Below, piece by piece: positions 55,038 to 60,000 of a stretch of DNA of 60,000 nt. The first letter of the stretch is position 1, and the number at the start of each line of letters is the position of its first letter. The position numbers and the translations under genes are program-made. The stretch is from Takakia lepidozioides (Eukaryota > Streptophyta > Takakiopsida > Takakiales > Takakiaceae). The stretch spans positions 39,326,042-39,386,041 of the forward strand of contig CM060734.1 in assembly GCA_030704615.1 (NCBI GenBank). Reading direction: 5' to 3'. The notes below the pieces were generated by a model. The model did no database searches, had not been told where the DNA came from, and saw only the letters and a program-made list of their open reading frames with translations.

Positions 55038-57041
55038 ACCAACCTGCCACCGAGCACATTGCCCTCATTGAGGAAGAGACTGAACCGCAGAGTTGCCAGC
55101 AGACTGCACAGTTCACAGACGAAGAACCGGCGGCCGAGCAGACTGCCCACATTGAGCAACAGACTGAACATGCTGGCAAACACACTGACAAGGAACCACA
55201 TGCGGCGCAGATACCGTCTGGTATAGCGCTGGATTACATGGAGTCTGCTCCCTCACCCCTTGGGCAGGTTGTGTCATTTCCTCTTTCAGCACTGTTGTTT
55301 ATATTTTAGCACATTGTGAAATTGGACTAATTCGACATTTTGCTCGGTATCCTCATAGGATGTTCGTCCCTCCGTCGGCAGACTGTCTTCTTTTTTAGGA
55401 CATGACATCTTCCGCCCATGCTGCAAACGTGGGATCGACAGCCAAGAAAGGTGTGGGGGTGAGCACGCCCCCCGATGCGCGGGTCAGTTCTACGCATGCG
55501 ACCCACGAAGCTGCAAAGACAGGTCCAGCAAGTGTAAACAAACCTGCTGACCAGCCTCTGTTGCGAAGTAGGGCGGCAGCACTGCGTTTGTCTGCTCTAT
55601 CCAGCCCGCCTACAGCTATCTCTGCTTCCCAGGGGAGAGGCAAAGCCAAGAAGCGGACTGTCATGGACCATGCTGAGGAGGTCGAGGAGGGTCCGCGTAC
55701 CAAGAGACCGGCGAAGAAAAAGTCTGGCGTCTTTATGAATAAGAACTGCAAGCTAGCCTTGGACATGGACAAAGATGTGGGTCGTTTCCTGGAGCAGCAT
55801 AGGTGAGTATTGTGCTCAGTCTCCTCGTCTGTCTTTGTCGTTAAGTGCTTTGCGCTCTGTTGTGGTCAGTCTGCTGCTGGTTTCATCATTGTCTGTTGTG
55901 GTTAGTCTTGTCAGTCTGATGAATTGTTCAGCCTGTAGAGTATTTGGTACCATGTTGACGTCAGTCTGTTCAGTACATGTGGCTTCCCGAAGGATGGTCT
56001 GCTCTGTGCAGGATGGGTGCTCGGTTTGGCAAAGCACATGCTCTGCACGTGAAGGCAGGTAATTCCATGCTGATGTTTTTTTAAGGGGACCCACGGTTTG
56101 AATGCGGACTGTCGCCGGATGACATAAAGGCGGTCCAAAAGGTTGAGTCGGAGTGCACAGATAGACTCCTGGAGCTGTGGTGTCGATTCTATGAGAAGTC
56201 GGTTGAGGCTGCGTTCATCAACACTATTGCTGTTCTTCCAACGTCGATGTGGACGGTGTTGAAGTCATTGGGGGTGGGGCAACATGAAAGCCTTCTGGAG
56301 GTCTTGAAAGGTTGCCTCAGCACTGAACGACTGGGCAAGGACTTGAAAGAGTGCGATTTCATTTTGGTGCCAATTGGGGACGAGTAAGAACTCTTCTAAG
56401 TCTGCTGAGACTGTCTCCTGAGTCATAGTCTGGTTTCGCAGTGTCGTCTTGACTCTGAGCGATTAAGTTGACCTCTGTATTTGTGCAGTGGACTGGGTTT
56501 GAAGATTGAGTCTGCTGAGTGCTGAGTCTGCTGAGTGGTCGGTCTGCTGAGTGTCAGTCTGCTGAGTCTGCCCATCATGATTGTGCAATGACGCCATGTT
56601 GTTTGATACCATTGCAGGGGGCACTGGAGTGTTTGTATCATCGACCTCCGCAAGGGCTGTTACACTCACCTGAACTCTATCAGGGATTTGCATAAATGTC
56701 CCTTTGTTCTAGGGTGGATTCGGAAGCTTCATGCGCAGTGCTTAGGGTACTCGATGGACTCACCAGAGTGGCATGAGATTGTCCAAGCATTTCAGTTCCA
56801 CGCGCCTAATGTACCCCAGCAACCATTCAGCTGGGAGTGTGGCTTTTACGTCATGTCATTCATTCAAGTGTTTTATGAGTGGGTAAAAGTCAGAGCAAAT
56901 GTCTCCAAGACTGCAAAACCAGAGAGAGGAACACCTTTCACGAAGGACTGGTTTACTTTCAAGTTTGCACTTGGGCAGCGAATGCAGTGTGCCCAGTATA
57001 TCGTGTGGGGGTTGGACAATGTAGAGAAACTGCTCTCATGA
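55038..57041 (+). CDS. Ulp1-like cysteine protease (C48 family) of the MULE
   Basis: Ulp1-type proteases cleave SUMO-like modifiers; in MULEs the role is unknown. Possible exons are about 55038-55268 (acidic Glu/Gln-rich), 55399-55808 (basic, ending DMDKDVGRFLEQHR), 56086-56383 and 56618-57041. The last two join in frame (DE-GHW) through a GT-AG intron. They carry the catalytic His in GHWSVCIIDL (56622), an Asn/Asp-type partner in YTHLNSI, Gln in NVPQQPF and Cys in SWECGFYVMS. That is the complete H-(D/N)-Q-C set of the family. The stop is at 57039. The 55808/56086 junction leaves the frame off by one with the sites I see, so either another splice site is used or the gene is frameshifted. The last two exons are secure. 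Confidence 0.75.
55840..56580 (+). repeat. AGTCTG motif clusters in introns of the protease gene
   Basis: TCAGTCTGCTGCTGG, TCAGTCTGATG and TCAGTCTGTTC occur in 55866-55976. Five or more GTCTGCTGAGT copies occur in 56507-56575. The clusters fall mainly in introns, consistent with a motif scattered by local duplication through the element. Confidence 0.7.
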
Positions 57042-57364
57042 GTATGATGTACTTGTCATGTGAAGTCTATGTACCGAAATAAAAAATGCGAGTCTTTTCG
57101 CATACTATTCCAGTGGTGATGAGCATTTTTGTGTACTGTGGGTGCTGGCATGTTTTGTAATGTTGTCACTAAACTCAATGGACACAATGGTGTCAATTTT
57201 CCCATGCACTGTGTACCCGAGTCTATTGAGCTTGAATGTGCGAGCAGTACGCTGCCGAGGCTAGGACTGCTGGGTCTCGTACCTAGTCTGGGAGGCACCA
57301 TGTCCATGAGTCCGCTGGGACGCTGGATTGGCATAAGTTGCAGGGATGAGGTGGAAGTGTGGTG

Positions 57365-57560
57365 AGCAGACTTTTGGAGTAGGCAGCAGACTAACCAGCA
57401 GACTGGCTTACTGGCGCTCGCAGTCTGTTGACTGTGACTCTGTTGGGAGACTGTGCGTTAGTCCGTTGGGAGACTATGCTTGGGAGACTGTGTGGGAGTC
57501 AGTTGGGAGACTGGAGGAGTCCGTTGGGAGACTGCGTATCAGTCCATTTGCGGACTTGTA
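57365..57560. repeat. GGGAGACTG/AGTCYGTTG motif cluster
   Basis: GTTGGGAGACT occurs at least five times between 57440 and 57530, with CAGCAGACTGG and AGTCCGTTG variants. Motif orientation alternates here, unlike the arrays at 54720-54835 and 59050-59550. Confidence 0.75.
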
Positions 57561-57590
57561 TTTCAGAAAGGGACAATGCTACCAGAAGAA

Positions 57591-57854
57591 ATTGCAGACT
57601 TATATTGTCTTCTTCGTGACACCTACACGACATGTCACCTTGTCTCTTTTCGAGGAATTGCAAACTTATATTGTCTTCTTCGTGACACCTACACGACATG
57701 AAACATTGTCTCTTTTCGAGGAATTGCAGACTTATATTGTCTTCTCCGTGACACCTACACGACGTGAAACCTTGTCTGTTTTCGAGGCATTGCAGACTTA
57801 TATTGTCTTCTTCGTGACATCTACACGACCTGAAACCTTGCAAATTTTCGAGTA
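57591..57854. repeat. 66-bp tandem repeat, four copies, open on both strands
   Basis: Units start at 57591, 57657, 57723 and 57789, exactly 66 bp apart, beginning ATTGCAGACTTATATTGTCT. The period is 22 codons. The plus strand reads LQTYIVFFVTPTRHVTLSLF-type units and the minus strand reads SCRCHEEDNISLQFLEKRQ-type units, without stops across the array. Unit-to-unit differences are few. The minus-strand transposase frame ends inside the last unit (57798). Confidence 0.93.
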
Positions 57855-59891
57855 TATATGTGTTGCAGGTGCAGGTGCAGACACCCTCTTGTTGGTTCTC
57901 CGCAAAACCCTAGGCCGGGTTTTCCAGGCCTCCACAAAATCTCGTCTCATTTTCAGAGACATGTTGTTGTTCTCGTTCAGAGGACGGAAAGCCTTCGCTG
58001 CCGCAGGGTGCAACATTCCAGCCGCACTTTTCACCAGGATATCAATGAGCTGCCCTCTGCACATATGAAGAGCAGATCGGGCATGTGCCTCCAGGTATTT
58101 GTCATCACCTACTATGCGAAGTATGTCCGCGAATTCTTGTTCCAATGAGGCTGAGACCTGCAGAGGTGCCTCGTCGTAGGGGAAGTCGTCCGGAGGATGT
58201 CTTTCCATGAACTGATTGGATTCGTCGATGCCGCCGGCACCATTGCCCAAGTGCAAGTTAGGTAATCCTCCATGAATGGTTCCCAGCGCCGTGCCACAAG
58301 CGCGCACAAGGAGGCCATCCTGCAGGTCAGGGTGAAGTATCTTGAGGACACGGACCTGATGCTTGCATAAGTTTCCCTTCATTGCCCACGGGCACGTGCA
58401 ACAACCCCAATCGCAATCAGGATTGTAAACAATGTATGTTGTGCCGGGGTGGTTGCTGCTGAGAACGTAGGCTGGTTCACCAGGACCCAAGGGAAGAGTA
58501 ACACTCTCAGCAGGAATGTCTCGTGCCGCAAGTATAGAACTGGATATGTACTTTTCGTGTTTGTCATTTCTTATGAACCCGTGGGTCTTCAAATGGATTG
58601 CGTACTAGTAGTGTGTTAGCACACGGCCAGTGAGTTCCCATATAAGCCAGTCCACTCTACGACCACTCATCTTGCCTTTCCCCATGGCAAGTCTTGCCTT
58701 CAGATTTTGATGGTATGCCTCAATGCTTGCGTTTGTGTCTTGGCTCGCATGAGGGACATTGCGGGCTGCTGTACACCACATTGCTATTTTGGGCTTCAAG
58801 TACTGTTCGATATAGTCAAGAAATTCATGTCCTTTCGGATATTTTGACCTCATACGACGGATTCTCCTTGCAACCCACCGAAGCACTCTTTTCTCGTTGC
58901 GTGGTCCCCCTCTACAATACATGAGGTCTCCCATATCCTTCAACAAGTTTACAGCGGTCACCGGATCCTTTGTTTTCTTGCATGATTGTTTCACCCATGC
59001 CTTGCGGACATGCCAAGGCAGAGGAAAATGAGTACTCCTTCAAAAACAATTCTGCACAACACACATGGTACACATTAGAGTCTTGGGATCGGACTGCAAT
59101 GGTGGACTGCCGGAGTGGACTGTAACAACGACCTGTATCAGCGGGCAGAGCCACTGGACTCGCCCAGTGGACAGTACAATGCCATGACGTTGATGTGCTG
59201 GAATAACCCCATTGGACTACCTAGTGGACTTCCCCATTGGACTTCCCCTAGCTAGGACTGGGGCAGCGGACTGCCCCAGGGACTGCCGAGTGGACTTGGC
59301 AGCGGACGGCCGACCCCAGGGACTGCTGAGTGGACTTTGCAGCGGACTTGGCAGCGGACTGCCGAGCGGACTTGTCGGGGACTGCCAGCGGACTTGCCTG
59401 GGGACTGATGACCGGACTTGACAGCGGACTACCAGTGGATTTGCCCAGCGAACTGCATCGGGTTTCGCCACAGGAGTCTGCCAGTGGACTGTAGCAATGG
59501 ACTGCTGCAGTGGACTTCGACAATGGACCGGTGCTGTGGACCAACAGACTTACCGAATAGCGTTGATTTCTGCTTCGGCATCGTCCACAATGAAGGCATT
59601 GGGTCGCCAGCTCGGCAAATCTGCGAGGAGTGAATCGCGCAAGGCTCTCATCCACGGAACCAGGTCTCTTGTCCGATTCCTCGCGGATAGGATATAGGCA
59701 ACTGGTATACCGTTCAACCACTCGTTGAAGACCATCAACGTGTACAATGGGAACTGTTGGAATGCACAATGTAAGATGGTCAGAGCATGCAAATTCCGCT
59801 TAGTTCTGCACGAGAAGACTTCATAAGAGTGATGAGGACTGTAGCGGTTCACAATGGGTCTGCCTCTCGGTCTTCCACAACGTACACAACC
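57798..59891 (-). pseudogene. MULE transposase with SWIM zinc finger
   Basis: Minus-strand exons: 59891-59554, then after an intron (59553-59038, GT-AG) from 59037 leftwards to 57798; further exons lie beyond or near the right edge. The first exon reads GCVRCGRPRGRPIVNRYSPH, then PLYTLMVFNEWLNGIPVAYI and AFIVDDAEAEINAIR, which contains a catalytic Asp of the MULE DDE core. The second begins STHFPLPWHVRKAWVKQSC, the conserved W-H-V-R-x-W block. The first catalytic Asp is not evident. A TAG at 58607-58605 interrupts an otherwise open frame, then 58592-57798 carries the SWIM finger CCTCPWAMKGNLCKH. Transposase would cut and join the element's ends; this copy is probably dead because of the stop. 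Confidence 0.82.
59050..59550 (-). repeat. GCGGACTTG/GGACTGCC motif array in the transposase intron
   Basis: About 25-30 copies of GGACT-containing units (AGCGGACTTGGCAGCGGACT, CAGGGACTGCCGAGTGGACT and variants) fill the intron. On the minus strand this reads AGTCCGCTGCCAAGTCCGCT, the same motif as the left array at 54720-54835. Splice signals at both ends of the array look intact. Confidence 0.88.
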
Positions 59892-60000
59892 CTAAACATA
59901 CAGAAAGGGTCAGCACACCAAATATTATGTGAATGTTGCATGGTACTATGCTATCATGCTTGTACAAGTCCATGGAATCGTTCGAATAGTACCTTGTCAT

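Larger units (their letters stand above)
54560..60000. mobile_element. Large Mutator-like element with Ulp1 protease and SWIM transposase (partial)
   Basis: The block contains a Ulp1-type protease on the plus strand, a MULE transposase on the minus strand and dense copies of an AGTC(C/T)G(C/T)TG-like motif found nowhere else in the window. MULEs that carry Ulp1-like peptidases are known in plants. The left end is put near 54560, where AT-rich DNA changes to very GC-rich sequence, but I found no terminal repeat. The right end is beyond the window. The two genes converge on the 66-bp tandem array. Confidence 0.65.

Noticed and set aside
54556-55191. 211-codon minus-strand frame in the GC-rich block
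   Set aside because: Its Ala/Gly/Arg-rich translation follows from GC-rich, motif-repeated DNA. The plus strand carries the acidic protease exon here.
57346-58068. 240-codon plus-strand frame across the 66-bp array
   Set aside because: It combines the repeat array with the antisense of the transposase. The minus strand carries the SWIM motif, so this frame is at least partly a shadow.

Overview
This is eukaryotic nuclear DNA from a streptophyte (a land plant or a charophyte alga). The evidence is a plant-type alpha-SNAP and a plant-type tubulin-folding cofactor A, both split by GT-AG introns, plus transposon families typical of plant nuclear genomes (CACTA, Ty1/copia, Mutator with SWIM and Ulp1 domains, plant-type LINE and tRNA-derived SINEs). 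Genes are sparse and introns run from under 100 bp to over 1 kb. The alpha-SNAP sequence is fairly divergent from seed-plant versions as I know them, so a non-seed lineage such as a bryophyte, lycophyte, fern or Chara-like alga seems likely. That placement is inference; no sequence here fixes the species.

Layout. 1-900: a probable LTR-retrotransposon remnant. 912-5452 (+): complete nine-exon alpha-SNAP gene, 290 aa. 5453-9660: intergenic, with a 108-bp tandem array, an inverted repeat and a LINE fragment. 9660-24050: a nested transposon block. A Helentron-like element (PIF1-type helicase plus EEP endonuclease) is split by a CACTA element (9923-16074) and a Ty1/copia element (16283-22441). The CACTA contains a 5'-truncated LINE (11777-13136) and the copia contains a 1,397-bp Mutator-like element (19994-21390). 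Target duplications mark four of the boundaries, and removing the insertions restores the host reading frames.

26727-38689 (+): a 16-exon gene whose exons join in one frame of 2,171 codons. It encodes a very large, mostly coiled-coil protein with a Ser/Arg-Pro-rich tail, which I do not recognise. 38690-45340: intergenic with LINE pieces, including a damaged LINE with a SINE inside it. 45850-48125 (+): three-exon tubulin-folding cofactor A, 110 aa. 48126-54550: intergenic, with SINE pieces and small tandem repeats. 54560-60000: part of a large Mutator-like element. It has a Ulp1-type cysteine protease reading rightwards, a SWIM-domain transposase (with an in-frame stop) reading leftwards, dense arrays of an AGTCYGYTG-like motif, and a 66-bp tandem repeat. 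It runs off the right edge.

The three cellular genes have no evident joint pathway. Alpha-SNAP works with NSF in SNARE disassembly, cofactor A handles beta-tubulin folding, and the giant coiled-coil protein is of unknown role. All coordinates and splice sites were read by eye. No alignment or search was run.
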